DNA of 64,000 nucleotides, taken from contig NC_092878.1 of NCBI RefSeq assembly GCF_028372415.1, positions 71,050,704-71,114,703 of the forward strand, given 5' to 3'. The stretch is from Notamacropus eugenii. Taxonomy: Eukaryota; Chordata; Mammalia; Diprotodontia; Macropodidae. How positions within the stretch are numbered: position 1 is the stretch's first letter; the number at the start of each line of letters is the position of its first letter. Shown one piece after another: positions 46,661 to 58,051 of this stretch. A program made the position numbers and the translations under genes. The notes beneath the pieces are model-generated. The model did not search any database and had not been told where the DNA came from. It saw only the letters and a list, made by a program, of their open reading frames with translations.

Positions 46661-48070
46661 TTTGTCTCCCTTTCATTTCTTCGATTAAAAAAATTAAAAA
46701 AAGCTAATAAGTGGTCATATAAACTTATAATATAATGGAGAAGAAAAGAGTTAATTTCCAACCACTGCCTAAGATTAGGATCAATATAAATATTAATGAG
46801 AGAATAAATTTGGATCCTAATCTGTAAGATTTTCCAACACATTCAGGCTGGAGTTAGCACTAGAATAATATTTAATGCTCTAATGAAGGAGAATTAGCAC
46901 CTGTCCTGGAATTTTAGTTCCCTTAGGTTTCTCCTAATGACTATTTTCCACTACTATTACCTGCAGGGGCTTGTGGAACTAGAAGAGCTCCAGGTAAAGA
47001 AAACAGGTCCTTCCGGACCCTGTAACTATATTATTATCAATGGATTGTTTTGCAGGAGCAGTGAAGCACCTTTAACTAGCCTGGGCTCACTGAGGATCTA
47101 ACAAGGTATTTTTAAACACACAATGACAGGAAATTGAAAGTAATTCACAAAGGGCATTAACTGATGGTGTATTTTCAAGGAGAGAGGAGACCAGAAGTCT
47201 CCATGAATCAGCTTGGCTTTTTGTTTTTTCCAAAGGTGTGCTTTAAATACAATTGCTTTTCTATCTTTGAAATGGGGAGGGACCAAACTAGTTGGCCTCA
47301 GACCCTGTAATTTACAGTAGTTGTCTTTAATGAGGTTATTGAGGGAATAGGGAATGTGTGCAGATTTAGGAGGCAGGAAGGGCGGAAGTAGTTGTCTAAT
47401 AGAAAACAGAACTTCTGAAAAGTGACTGGGGAAGATGAGAAGGCAACAGTAAAAATTAGCATGCTAGCCTTAACTATAGGAAACATAGCCTTTAAATACA
47501 AAGTGGCAATTACTGAGCTACAATAGGTATATTCAATTTTTAACAACCTTTTACTAACATACCTTTTAGAAAGTATTTGTCCTATGTTATGTGACATCTC
47601 ATCACATGGGGTGACTATTTCAACATATGACAATAAAAAGTGGAAGAGCAACTGTTCCCTGAATGGCGGAATTATTTCCAAGAAATTTAAGACTCCTCTA
47701 TTCTGTAGTACCAAGACCTCATTGTATCATTTCATATGCACATATTCAAAGAGTATACATAACATACTGTGACTATAAATGTATATTTGTGTATTCACAC
47801 AGGATTAAAATATAAGCAGGGCTTGTTTCATACTTTTGTAACCCCAGTGCCTAGAATTTTTAAAATTTAAATTTAATATATTCTAGTCTGTTAATCAATG
47901 GTTGGCCAGTAGTTTGAACCATAGCATTTAAGGTATAGAGAATAAAGTTTTGAAACATCCTTAACTGGCTAATCTTTCTCACAGAAGCAAATTTTGGGTC
48001 AAAGAAAATAGATAATGTTGGCATTTTAATATTTTCCACTATATCTCACCATGGGATATAGATAGATTTT
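46661..48070. other. Mostly unique sequence, no gene seen
   Basis: A 138-residue minus-strand open frame at 47298-47714 has no recognisable domain or coding signature; I treat it as chance. No repeats are recognised, so this is one of the more repeat-poor stretches. Confidence 0.45.
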
Positions 48071-48076
48071 AGATAC

Positions 48077-48077
<1 letters not shown>

Positions 48078-48137
<60 letters not shown>
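48078..48137. repeat. (GATA)n microsatellite
   Basis: About 15 perfect GATA units with a short imperfect left flank from 48060. Confidence 0.97.
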
Positions 48138-48189
48138 GCTACATTCTTTTGACTTACACTACCATAGTTCAGTTCCTCACCACCAACTA

Positions 48190-48847
48190 TTGCTAAAAAA
48201 CCTCATCTTTAGATGTCCCTGCTTTTCAATTCTCTCTCCTTTTCATCCCATTCTCTCCGTAGTTGCCAAAGTGATATTCTTAAAGCCTGTCTCTGACCAT
48301 GTTGCTCTTTCTTTCTGTAAATTTTAGTGTCTTCCTATTACTTCTAGGGTAAAATAAAAACTTTTCCATTTGGGTATTGGGTATTTACAACCTGGTTCCA
48401 GCCTACCAATTCATTCTTATTAGATATTGATCTTTCACATAATCAGTGGTGTAGTAAAGCTGATCACACACATATATTTCATCTCCTGTCTCCATCTGTA
48501 ACTTTGTACAGGATGTATTCATGCCTAGAAAATATTAATTTCATCTCTTCACAATTTAAGTTTATACTTTCTAGTTTGCATCAAGGTTAAGCTCAAGCAC
48601 CATCTCCTCCTATAGGGTTTTCCTGATCACTATGCCTTCACAGCTTCTAGTATCTCCAAATAAATTTATCTTCTATTTATTTTTATATATTTATTTGTGT
48701 ACATCTCCCCCCACCCCAGCCCTCAGAGCATGTAAACTCTTTGAGGGAGGATATTTCTTTCTTTTTCTTGCTTTCTTTCTTTCCTTCCTTCTTCCATTCC
48801 TTCCTCCTTCCTTCCCTCCCAATTTTCCTTTCTTTCTTTCTTTCTTT

Positions 48848-48897
<50 letters not shown>

Positions 48898-48948
48898 TTC
48901 CTTCCTTCCTTCCTTCCTTCCTTCCTTCCTTCCTTCCTTCCTTCCTTC

Positions 48949-48999
<51 letters not shown>

Positions 49000-49075
49000 A
49001 CTTTCTTTCTTTCTTCCTCTGTATCCCCAGAGACTAGTGCAGTGCCTGACACTTATTAGGTGCTTGGTAAATTGT
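48190..49075 (+). repeat. L2 LINE 3' end carrying a pyrimidine tract
   Basis: A well-preserved L2 3' region: 'tagttgccaaagtgatattc', 'gtctctgaccatgttgctct', 'acctggttccagcctaccaa' and 'tgtaaactctttgagggagg'. A CTTT/CTTC tract of about 265 bases interrupts it. The L2 end then resumes: 'gtatccccagagactagtgc', 'agtgcctgacacttattagg'. No ORF is intact. Confidence 0.75.
48755..49018. repeat. (CTTT)n(CTTC)n(CTTT)n pyrimidine tract
   Basis: An imperfect start at 48755-48830, then CTTT blocks, a central CTTC block at about 48893-48950, and a second CTTT block to about 49016. The strand asymmetry produces long artefactual open frames (FLSF on plus, KERK on minus). Confidence 0.97.
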
Positions 49076-49117
49076 TGTCTTTTACAAGTTCATATACTTG
49101 AAAGTAATTAATCACAG

Positions 49118-49215
49118 CCTGCATTAAGTAGCTACTAGATTCCAAACACTGTGCTAGGTGCTAAGGAAACAAAAAAAGAAACCATCATGACTCTCAGGAA
49201 AGTTATATTGGATAG
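49118..49215 (+). repeat. Ancient repeat head
   Basis: 'agtagctactagattccaaa', 'cactgtgctaggtgctaagg' and 'tctcaggaaagttatattgg': the same repeat type as at 11300 and 31450. Confidence 0.55.
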
Positions 49216-49420
49216 TCCAGTATCTATGGTCTCATTTTTAATGGTCAGGAAATCTATTCTTTCCATAATCATTTTGCAGAAGTTAAACTCATGCTACAAT
49301 CCATCATTTCTTTCCCAAGATCACTGAAGCAATTTAACATTGCTGGTCTTTGAATCTTCTTCTGAGCTTGTTGTTTAGTGATCTCCATAAAAAGTACTAG
49401 GAACCCAGAACATTGTATGG

Positions 49421-49607
49421 TCTAGGGCCTCAAGGCCACATGTGGCCCTCTATGTCCTCAAGTGGGGCCCTTTGACTGAATTCAAACTTTACAGAATAAA
49501 TCCCCTTAATAAAGGATTTGTTTTGTAAAACTTGGATTCAGTCAAAGGGCTCCACCCAAGGACTTAGAAGGCCACATGTGGCTTGGAGGAGCACGTTACC
49601 CACCCAT
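49421..49607. mobile_element. Fold-back (palindromic) MITE, complete
   Basis: Left arm from about 49427 ('gcctcaaggccacatgtggc', 'ggccctttgactgaattcaa') is mirrored as reverse complement by the right arm ending about 49590 ('cagtcaaagggctccaccca', 'gccacatgtggcttgg'). Each arm is about 80 bases around a centre at 'atccccttaataaaggat'. There is no coding capacity. One arm recurs at 14286-14400. Probably a hAT-type MITE. Confidence 0.8.
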
Positions 49608-49794
49608 AACTTATGGTCTGACCATTCAGGTGCCTCTATAGGAGATTCTAATCACTATAGTTTCAGTGATATTTCCCATCAGCAATTCTCTTAATCCTTT
49701 ATACTGATAGTCAATCAACATTTTACAAGACCTATTATTTGATTAGTGTGGGTACTCTCTCCAAGTAGTACACATTTATAACTTTTAGTTTTAC

Positions 49795-50040
49795 AAGACT
49801 GAAAGTCAGAGAAGCTAAATGATTTGTCCACAGTCACATAACTAGTAAGCATCAAAGAATAATATTTGAAGCCACTTCTGACTGATGGGTATTATGATGT
49901 GACAGACAGAAAAGTGACCTTGGAACCAAAAAGACCTGTATTCAATTTCTACTTTTGGCACATGTTGGCCATGTGACCTTGAGCAAATTACTTAGCTGTT
50001 CAATGCTTTAAACAACAGTAAAATTATAAATTGCAGAGAA
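49795..50040. repeat. Two MIR-like SINE fragments in opposite orientation
   Basis: 49795-49900 (minus): 'gaagctaaatgatttgtcca', 'cagtcacataactagtaagc'. 49895-50040 (plus): 'agtgaccttggaaccaaaaa', 'ggccatgtgaccttgagcaa', 'attacttagctgtt'. Both old. Confidence 0.55.
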
Positions 50041-51490
50041 TGTGTCAACCTATTTTGATAGAGGGAGTTTCCTCATCCAAAACTTCTCTGTAACAATGAA
50101 ATCACAATCTTATTTCCTATCTCTGTTACTGACTCCAAGAGCAATTATTATATGCCAGTGTGGAAAGGTAGCATATGGATAAGATATAAAATCAGTGTAT
50201 TTCATTGTCCTTTGCTAAAAATAGGTTTCATTGAAATCTTCTTTGGAAGACAAGATCTGCATACATGAAATAATTAGAAAACTATTTAGGACAAAGTATA
50301 AACCAAATATCAAAGAGTGTATAAATGATAGAGGAGTTTAGAAAGGGAGATGGCTACATTTGCCTAATTTTTAATTTGGGGTGAGGATTGAGAGCCTTCC
50401 CCTCGGCTTTCTTTATATCCATTCTAGTCTTCCAGATAGGAATAGTTCTATCTACTCTTCCGAGCCCAATTTCCACCAATCCCAACCTCTTTCACTATGT
50501 AGTAACTCCAATAACTGCTAACCTTCCCACTCCAGATACTTGGCACACCATTACTTTTTTATTTCTTCTCTGGGTGACCATATAGCCATTGTGTTGTCCC
50601 TACAACATTAGAGAAATGGTATAAGCAAAAAAAAAAGTCATTACTTTTGAACTTCCAAGCTGTTAGATATAAAGGGAGAAGATTTGTAATAAAATATTAA
50701 TCCTTAAAAATTTTCTTCCTTCAGGGATTTCAATATGGTTTACTCTTATCTGCAGGTTCTATTTGGGAGTAGGGGATGAAATTGCATTGGAATTTGATGT
50801 AAAAGTTAGTACCCCTTATCAGAAGAGAACAGTACTCATAACATTTCCAGAATTGATCTCAATTGTTCCTTTGGTAGCAGCAAAGGTCTGTTCCTTCTGA
50901 CCGTGTGGTCTCTGATCTGTAACACTGTCCCACATTATTCACTGGGGCCTTTTAGAGGTGGTTGCTGGCACAAGGCCCATGCATTCACTGGAAATGGTTC
51001 AGTGGAGAGAGTCAGTGTTACTATTGAGACTTTAACTCAGCCCACTAAGACTTATAGAAAACCCCTGCCCCTGATGAGATGAAGATTAGATGACAGAGAA
51101 AGAAATATGAAAACAGGCAGAGACAAGAAAAAGAAAAACCAGAAAAAAGAAAAAGGAACTGTGTTTTGGGGTTCCTGAAAAGATGACTGATGGAAAAAAT
51201 GAATATTAGTGGAAAAAGTAAAGAAAAACAAGGAAAGAAATGAGGACCACTCACTACATGTCCCTAATTTTAAACCTTTATTTCTTTTTAGGTTATAGAG
51301 CAATATAAGTTTATTGCCAAGTAGATTAATCAAATCAATGAAGAGGGTGAAATGGAAATACATAAATGTACATATAAACATTATATGCATAAACATATAT
51401 CATACACCTAGATATATAAAATACACATATGTGTGTACATATATTTTATAATATATATGTACATATGATATCTATATGTATATATGCATT
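50041..51490. other. No gene seen
   Basis: A TA/TG-rich stretch at about 51400-51490 is simple-repeat-like. Minus-strand phenylalanine/serine-rich open frames at 51045-51396 arise from purine-rich DNA and show no domain. Confidence 0.45.
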
Positions 51491-51494
51491 TATA

Positions 51495-51612
51495 TTTCTT
51501 GCTATGTGTCAAGTACTTTACTAAGTTTTGAGGATACATATACAAAAGTGAGAGACACATACCTTAAAATACTTATTTTTTAATTGAGGGAGACAATGCA
51601 TGTAGGACAATA
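51495..51612 (+). repeat. Ancient repeat head
   Basis: 'ctatgtgtcaagtactttac', 'taagttttgaggatacatat' and 'ttaattgagggagacaatgc' match the old TGTGCCAG-type repeat. Diverged. Confidence 0.5.
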
Positions 51613-52139
51613 GTTGATAAGAGCATGGCTCTTTGGTTTGGCAAATCATGTGGATGATGAGTATAGCCCTAAGGGAATTGATAGATGCAATAAAGCTAAT
51701 ATGGATTTGATTGAAGGGTGCTAGAGTTGGAAAGTGATCATGAAGAAGCTGCATCTACATTGTTAGGACAGATGACAAGATTGCTAAGGAAGAATATGAA
51801 AGACAGCTGGTACAAAATAGGTATCACTGGTCATCTGCCACACTCACCAACAAGAATTACCAAAGAACCAGAGCAAATGTTCCAGAGATAAAAGAATTAA
51901 GTCCTCTGTCACATGGTTTGGAGGGTGCTTGCAGACCAAGCTGCAATTTACAATCGACCACAGAATGTAGCAGCAGACTGAGTAGATGAAGAAAATGAAA
52001 GGTAGCCAGAATAGTCTTTTTAATTTTCTTAAAGTTTCCTGAATGATTAAGGAAATATTCCCAACTTTGAGTTGGGATATGTAAGTATGCATAAGGTAAT
52101 CTTAAACAAAAGAGAAAGCAGCCTTTTCATAAGAGAGGT

Positions 52140-53130
52140 GCTAGGAATACTAAGAAGATTCTATTCCAAAAACTAACATTTCCATTTTAAGGAGTTCCCA
52201 TTTTGCCCTCAGCACTGAATGAAACCTTGTTTCCAAGTATTAGTAGTCTAACTATAATCTTCTGTGGAATTATTGTCCACGTGATTCATTAAAAAAGTCA
52301 ATTTTCCTGAGAGTTCCATTGTACCATACTTAATGCTCCAATGAGCAGAATTTCTTAAGAGCTCTTGTGCAGCATGGTAAATGCATGCCAGTTAATTAAA
52401 TATTACTGCTCAATTTACAAACACTTGTCAAAGATAGGCAACTTTAATAATATATACTCATCTCTCTCTCTTTTTTTTTTTTTTGCATGCAGCAGCTATT
52501 AAATCTTGAAATTATTTTCAGTAACTAACTGACATTCTAAGGCTTTCATTAAGTCTAAGTAAAATGCTTAAGAAAAATTGTTTTCCATTTAAACAACAAA
52601 AAAGTAAATTTAATACTTTTTGGAAAATGTTATGTTAACAAAACTGAGAATTAGAAACTACTGTGGTTGCAAAAGAGTTATAATAAGGAAGTAGTAAAGC
52701 AAGTATCTTCTTTCTTATCATCATCTCTGTATCCTGTATAGAGTGAAGCATTTCTAAGTAATGATTCTCAACTGGTAAATAATTATCCTATATCGAGACA
52801 TCAACGATTGATGAATTGCCCACTGTTCATACGATAAGAAACTACATAGAAATCCGGTTGATATTTTGGGTTATTTTAAGATAGTTGCTGTGAGCTATCT
52901 ATACTTCACTAATTAGGTTTATAATACCACGTTAGGTCATGCCAAAATATCAAATAAACTAAAAAAAACCACAAATGCTATGTTGGGTGCAGTTATCACA
53001 AGATGGCATATTCGCATGAAAGAAAAGGAAGGTGACTTAGCTTCTTAAGGTCTTGTTTTTCTTATCCATATAAATGGAGGGAAGGTAAGTAGCTTATCCA
53101 AATTATATTTTTAATGACCTTAGCAGCCTT
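52140..53130. other. Repeat-poor unique block, possible conserved non-coding DNA
   Basis: There is no recognisable transposon and no long open frame. The part at 52360-52440 is dense in palindromic and homeodomain-like cores ('gtaaatgcatgccagttaat', 'taaatattactgctcaattt'). This is only composition; conservation is not shown. A poly-T run lies at 52468-52482. Confidence 0.3.
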
Positions 53131-53179
53131 CAATTTCTGTGATTCTCTATAAAAACCATCGAAACTCTTTATCCAGTTT

Positions 53180-53460
53180 CCCCAACCAAACCTTGTTGTT
53201 TTTATCTTCAGTCATTTTTCAATTGTACCTGGCTCTTCATGACCCCATTTGGAATTTTCTGGGCAAATATGCTATAGTGATTTGCCTTTACTCTCTCCAT
53301 TTTATTTTTCAGTTGAGGAAACCGAAGCTAACAAGTTTAAGTGCCTTTATCCAAGGTCACACAGCTAGTGTCTGAGGCTGGATTTAAACTCAGGAATATG
53401 AGTCTTCCTGTCTCCAGTTCCAGAACTGAATCCACTTCACCACATACCTAGCCCAGTCAA
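53180..53460 (-). mobile_element. tRNA-derived SINE with RTE-like tail
   Basis: Complement of a full SINE: RTE-like tail at left ('ttcagtcatttttcaattgt', 'tcttcatgaccccatttgga'), a core 'aggtcacacagctagtgtct', 'ggctggatttaaactcagga' and a head near 53440 ('ccacttcaccacatacctag'). Same family as 28832-29046. Confidence 0.75.
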
Positions 53461-53494
53461 ACCTTATCCTTTGTCAAGTAGGCTCTATAATAAT

Positions 53495-53712
53495 ATCACA
53501 TTGTGGAACTAAAAAGGATGGTGGCATTATAGTGTTGTGGAAAGGGATCTACATATAGAATCAAAAGACCTTGGCTCAAATCCCCATTTTGCCAGTTACT
53601 GTTTGTGTAACCCTGGAAAAATTCATCTTTCTGGGTCTCAGGTTTCTCTCTTGCAAAATTAGAGGTTTAGATTTGGTCATCCTGAGATTCTTTTCCAAGA
53701 CTAATTTTTATG
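53495..53712 (+). repeat. tRNA-derived SINE/MIR
   Basis: Sense order: 'gtggcattatagtgttgtgg', 'ccttggctcaaatccccatt', 'ttgtgtaaccctggaaaaat', 'tctgggtctcaggtttctc'. Confidence 0.6.
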
Positions 53713-54764
53713 TAGCTAATGATAAATCTCATAGTTAATGTAAAACTGTGAAAGTCATGACTTCAGAAGACTGATGACAAAACACAATTCACACCTCTTC
53801 ACACAGAATGAAACATGTATTTTCAGACATGAACCAATATATAAATTTGATTTGCTTGAACATGATTATGTATTACAAAAGAAGGTACTTTTTTGGAAGT
53901 CTAGGATTGTGGGAGAAAGAAGAGGGGAAAAAAGTGCCACTAAGATGTTTAAAAACAGATAGAAGAGAGAAGAAAGTACAGAAGAGTATTTAAACAAACA
54001 CAGAATTTTGACACTCCTGTGTAAAAATGAAAATATTCTTTATAAATAAGCAGCATGTAATAGATTTATGGTTTCGTATACTGGTTTTTTCTGTTCTTCT
54101 TTGTACATTGAAATGTTCATGTTTGTTCAGTGTTGCTAAGCTCACAATTAAAAAAAAAGAAAATTAAAATAAAAAATGCAAAGTAAAGAAAAAAGTGATT
54201 TTTGTGCCCATTCCAAGTATGTTAATATTAATTAGCATATTAGCAAGTACATTGAGTATATTAATAAGAAAATTTCCATCTATAGTTTTATAAGGAAAAA
54301 CTAGAAAAAGACTTGAGAAAGGTCACAGGTGGGGTTTTCAACCAGAGTCAGATGCGGAAGATGACAAGTATGGCTGGCCAGTTATTTAAGGCCTCTCTTT
54401 CCTACCAGTAATCTATTGCCATGTCCTCTACCAGTTTCAGATTGTTCATTTGCCCCTAGACACTGTCAAAGCCTTCTTGCTTCTAATATCTTGTGTTGCT
54501 GACCTTATGTCCTATTTCCTCCCTCTGCTTCACTCCAATTCCTGGTGTCCATATTCTTAAACTTGATCACAATCCCTAATCTTCACTGTTGATCAGGGTA
54601 GTTTTAACCATTATGATCCTGGAACGGGCCTTAGCAACAATTAACTTAATCAGAAAAGTTCAGTCAAAAGCATTAGGGACCTCATTTCCAAGGCAGGCAA
54701 CCTATTTAAGAATTTTTCCTATTAAAAAAAAATAAGTGAAAGAAAATTTTAATTCATATGGAAG
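53713..54764. other. No gene seen
   Basis: AT-rich with a poly-A patch around 54149-54180. The text at 54440-54620 may be an old LINE or LTR piece but I cannot assign it. Confidence 0.4.
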
Positions 54765-55205
54765 GAAACAAACATTTATTAAGTATCTACCATGTGTCAG
54801 GCATAGTGCTAAGTATTTCATATTATTTCGTTTAATCTTCATGACAACTTTGAGGGATAAGTGCTATTATTATTCCCATTTTTTGGTGATAAACAAAGGT
54901 TAAGTGACTTCCTCCATGTGATACAGTTAGCAAGTGTCTGAGGCAGGATTTTAACTCAGGTTTTCCTAACTCCAAGACTGCCATTCTATAATTATCTCTA
55001 GCCAATTGTTTTTTTCTCAATCCACCTTCCTTACGCACTACTTCACAAGCATTTCCTTCTTCAGTGAACTGAGGCAAACAGAGGTTAAGCGACTTGTCCA
55101 GGGTCATACAACTAGTATGTGTCTGAGGCCAGATTTGAACTCAGATCATTCTAACTTTATTATGCCCAGTGTTCTATTCACTGAACCATTCAGTGCCTAT
55201 TTTTC
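54765..55205 (-). repeat. Ancient head plus two minus-strand SINE/MIR copies
   Basis: 54765-54830 is a plus-sense 'aaacatttattaagtatcta' head. 54830-54990 is a MIR-like complement ('attattattcccattttttg', 'aaggttaagtgacttcctcc', 'aactcaggttttcctaactc'). 55060-55205 is a second complement ('tgaactgaggcaaacagagg', 'ccagatttgaactcagatca'). Confidence 0.6.
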
Positions 55206-55274
55206 TCTATTTCCCCTTTAGAATACTAAGAACATCCAGACTAAATCAGAAATGTGCACATCCTACATATAAAG

Positions 55275-55515
55275 TAAGGTACTATAGAATGCTACCCTTG
55301 AAATTGGAAAGACTCAAGTCCAAATCCTGTCTCAGATACTTAACAGCTCTGAGATCATTTGAAAGTCACTCAACCTCAGATTCTTCATCTGTAAAATGAG
55401 AATAATTAAAATATCTACTTTACAGGGTTTTTGTGAAGATCACGTAAGATAACCTTTAACCTTACAGTCATATGCAAATGCTGCTTACTGTACTGCCAAA
55501 TAAAAATCTATGATA
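55275..55515 (+). repeat. tRNA-derived SINE/MIR
   Basis: 'aaggtactatagaatgctac', 'tctcagatacttaacagctc', 'agattcttcatctgtaaaat', 'ctactttacagggtttttgt', then 'cagtcatatgcaaatgctgc'. Nearly complete, plus strand. Confidence 0.6.
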
Positions 55516-55684
55516 ATTAAGTTGTCCCAGGGCACAATATCCCAAACAATTTCCTCTGAAGGAGCCACACCTTTTATTCTCCTCCCAACTTTCCACATAT
55601 ACACAGCCAGTTACTTTTCTCCCTACTCTTATATCACCTCATGGGTTTAGTAAGAGAAACTTGCTTGTTTGAACACTAATAAGG

Positions 55685-56150
55685 GAGCAACTCTCAACCT
55701 TTCTAGTTTCAGGACCCCTTTATAATCTTAAAATACTAAACACCTCAATAAAAACACTTTGTTCATGTGAGTTATATTCAGAGGTTGTTGGAGACAGTTT
55801 GAACTAGCTCAAGAGATGATTATTAAATTTTTCAGTTTGAAAATTGACATGGCATAAATCAGGACTTGATTTATTGTTTTATTCATTTCTAGACTTAAGA
55901 AAGTGATGGAGAAATATTAATGATGCAAAATAAACTTCAAAATGTGTTCTGTATACATTTTCTGAGAGCCAGGTGCTAAATATTTACTAGTTCACACCTG
56001 ATTAAATGTATTGTTGTTTACCATATTAGAAATTAAAACATTTTAGTATTATCACAAAAATAATTTTGATTTTGTAGAACTCCTAAAAGGGTATCAGAGA
56101 CTCAAAGAGTTCTCTAGACAACATTTTGAGATCCACTGCAATAGAACCAT
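55685..56150. mobile_element. hAT-like non-autonomous DNA transposon relic
   Basis: The left end 'ctctcaacctttctagtttc' and 'caggacccctttataatctt' and the right end 'acattttgagatccactg' form imperfect terminal inverted repeats of the CAGTGG.TCTCAA type. The interior includes 'gtgagttatattcagaggtt' and 'ttaccatattagaaattaaa'. No transposase is visible. This layout is typical of old mammalian hAT-type elements. Confidence 0.6.
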
Positions 56151-56154
56151 ATTA

Positions 56155-57250
56155 AAAGAACTGATGACTTGCACTTCAGGTATTTGGAAAGGGTAATAAA
56201 TTATTTATTAAAATTTATGGGAATAAGTGGAGAGGAATCTAATAGGATGAATAGATTGATATCTTATTTGTGATGTGCACTACTGGCGGGGAGTGTTCAT
56301 CACAAGATCATAGATTCTTCAAAGCCATATGTCATTGAATCTGGCTTTTTATTTATATTTTTTATTGCGTATTAACAACTGTGTGGGCCAAGACAAAAAG
56401 ACAAGGACATTAAGTGCTTGGGGTAGTATGACTAGATTGAGGTGCTAACTTTCTGACCAAAATAGGTAGCCTACTTCTGATCTATAATATATCCAGTATC
56501 TAAATCAGATCTTGCATGTGGATCTGAATGAAGAGGACTGAGTTTCGCAGTTAACATCAAAGAAGCATTAAACATCAAGTCTATTGAATAACTGGTCTTA
56601 AAACTAGAGGAGACAGGTACCTTTCAGATGATGCTATCAGCTTTGCCAACCTTTGACATATCTGATTTTTGGTCAGACCTGAAATTGTAGGAAATATAGA
56701 TAAAACTTCTTCCATATCCTGGACTGGGATTACATATAGAATTCCTAATGGTTCTCTTTGATCTGCCTCTCACTTATTTGAGGTAAAGAAATAAGAGTTT
56801 GAGACATTTATAGTTCTATTTCTCATTCTAGCAAAATTCACCAACCTTGGCAACCTTGACTGTAGTTAGGTCTTTTTCCATAACAGTAAGATTTACAGTG
56901 TCTAAGTCTTGCAAATGGGAATTGAGATTTGATATAATTCTTTTTTTCTTCCATCCAAGTGATTGCTGTGACCAAAGAATTCACCATCTAGTGGCCAATG
57001 TGTTGCTAATGAGCCTCTCCACCTTTATTTTAGGTACATAAGACCTTAGCTAGCAAACACAGTCTTTACCCAAAAACATTCAATGCCTTTCTTGCTTAAT
57101 AAAATTGCCAGGAGCTTAAATTTCAATGACACAACCTTTGAGAAAGTAGAGTCACCTGTCTACTAAAATTAAGCACCAGAATAGGACTTCTGTGAATTTG
57201 GGGCATATAGCTAGAATTTTGTATTTTAGTTTATTAAGTAGATAGAGAAA
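56155..57250. other. No gene seen
   Basis: Unique-looking. A 64-residue open frame at 56847-57041 has no recognisable motif, and no repeat is recognised. Confidence 0.45.
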
Positions 57251-57254
57251 GCAT

Positions 57255-57713
57255 CTGGTAAGTAAGCACTTTTTATGTGCCAGCCATTGTGCTAAAACAC
57301 TGGGAATACATATAAAAGCAAACAAGATAGTCCATACCATAAAAAAGTTTACATTCCATTGGGAAAAGATAACAAATAAAGTGGTACTGTAAAAGGCAGT
57401 GAGGGAGGAAGTGTACCTATGAAGGGACATGGAGAGTAAGATGGAGTGGTGCCCATTCCCCACTAGATAAATGAAAAGGCTCACCTGTTAGAGAAAAGAG
57501 AATCCCAAAATGTAGTACTTCTCTATTTCTTCATTCTTATTCAGTATGTTTATATACATGCAATATATTTTAATTTATACGATATATGCATCTTTAAGAT
57601 TTATCAAGAGTGAGATAGAGGACTAACATTTAAACATTTAAAAAAATTTAACATTCTCTGTTCAAAGTCTGAAATCATTCATTCAACAAATATTTATTAA
57701 ATAGCTGCCAAGA
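57255..57713 (+). repeat. Ancient repeat head and flank of L1 insertion
   Basis: 'aagcactttttatgtgccag', 'cagccattgtgctaaaacac' and 'gtttacattccattggga' mark the old repeat at 57255-57375. Near 57675-57713 a second old repeat fragment ('attcaacaaatatttattaa') contains the target site of the next element. Confidence 0.5.
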
Positions 57714-58037
57714 CTACTCTGATCAATACACTGATCCAAGACAATTTCAAAGGACTCATGATGAAAAAGTGCTAAGTACCTCCAGAGAGAGAACTAATGA
57801 ACTCTGAGTACAAACTGAAGAATAACTCTCTTACTCTTTAATATTTTCCTGCTTTTTTTGGAAATATGGATGATATAGAAATATGTTTTGCATGATTTCA
57901 CATATATAATTGATATCGCATTGCTTGCCTTTTTAGTAGATGGGAAGGGATGGGAAGAAGAGAATTTGTAACTCAAAATTTAAAAAGAAAAAAGTTGAAA
58001 ATAAATAAATAATAATTTTAAAAATGTGTTAAAAATG
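57714..58037 (+). mobile_element. 5'-truncated L1 3' end with TSD
   Basis: The 3' end of L1: 'gatccaagacaatttcaaag', 'gactcatgatgaaaaagtgc', 'gcattgcttgcctttttag', 'aatttgtaactcaaaattta' and an AATAAATAAAT-type tail. The flanks 57700-57713 ('aatagctgccaaga') and 58038-58051 ('aatagctgctaaga') match at 13 of 14, a clear duplication. Non-coding. Confidence 0.88.
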
Positions 58038-58051
58038 AATAGCTGCTAAGA

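Noticed and set aside
47298..47714. 138-residue minus-strand open frame
   Set aside because: No motif, no homologue recognised and no coding composition; consistent with chance in AT-rich DNA, though not tested by conservation.
48632..49111. 159-residue plus-strand and 109-residue minus-strand open frames
   Set aside because: Both are translations of the CTTT/CTTC tract (FLSF and KERK runs) inside an L2 3' end.
51720..51910. Possible RTE-like ORF fragment
   Set aside because: Only weak text resemblance, with no translated motif I could confirm.
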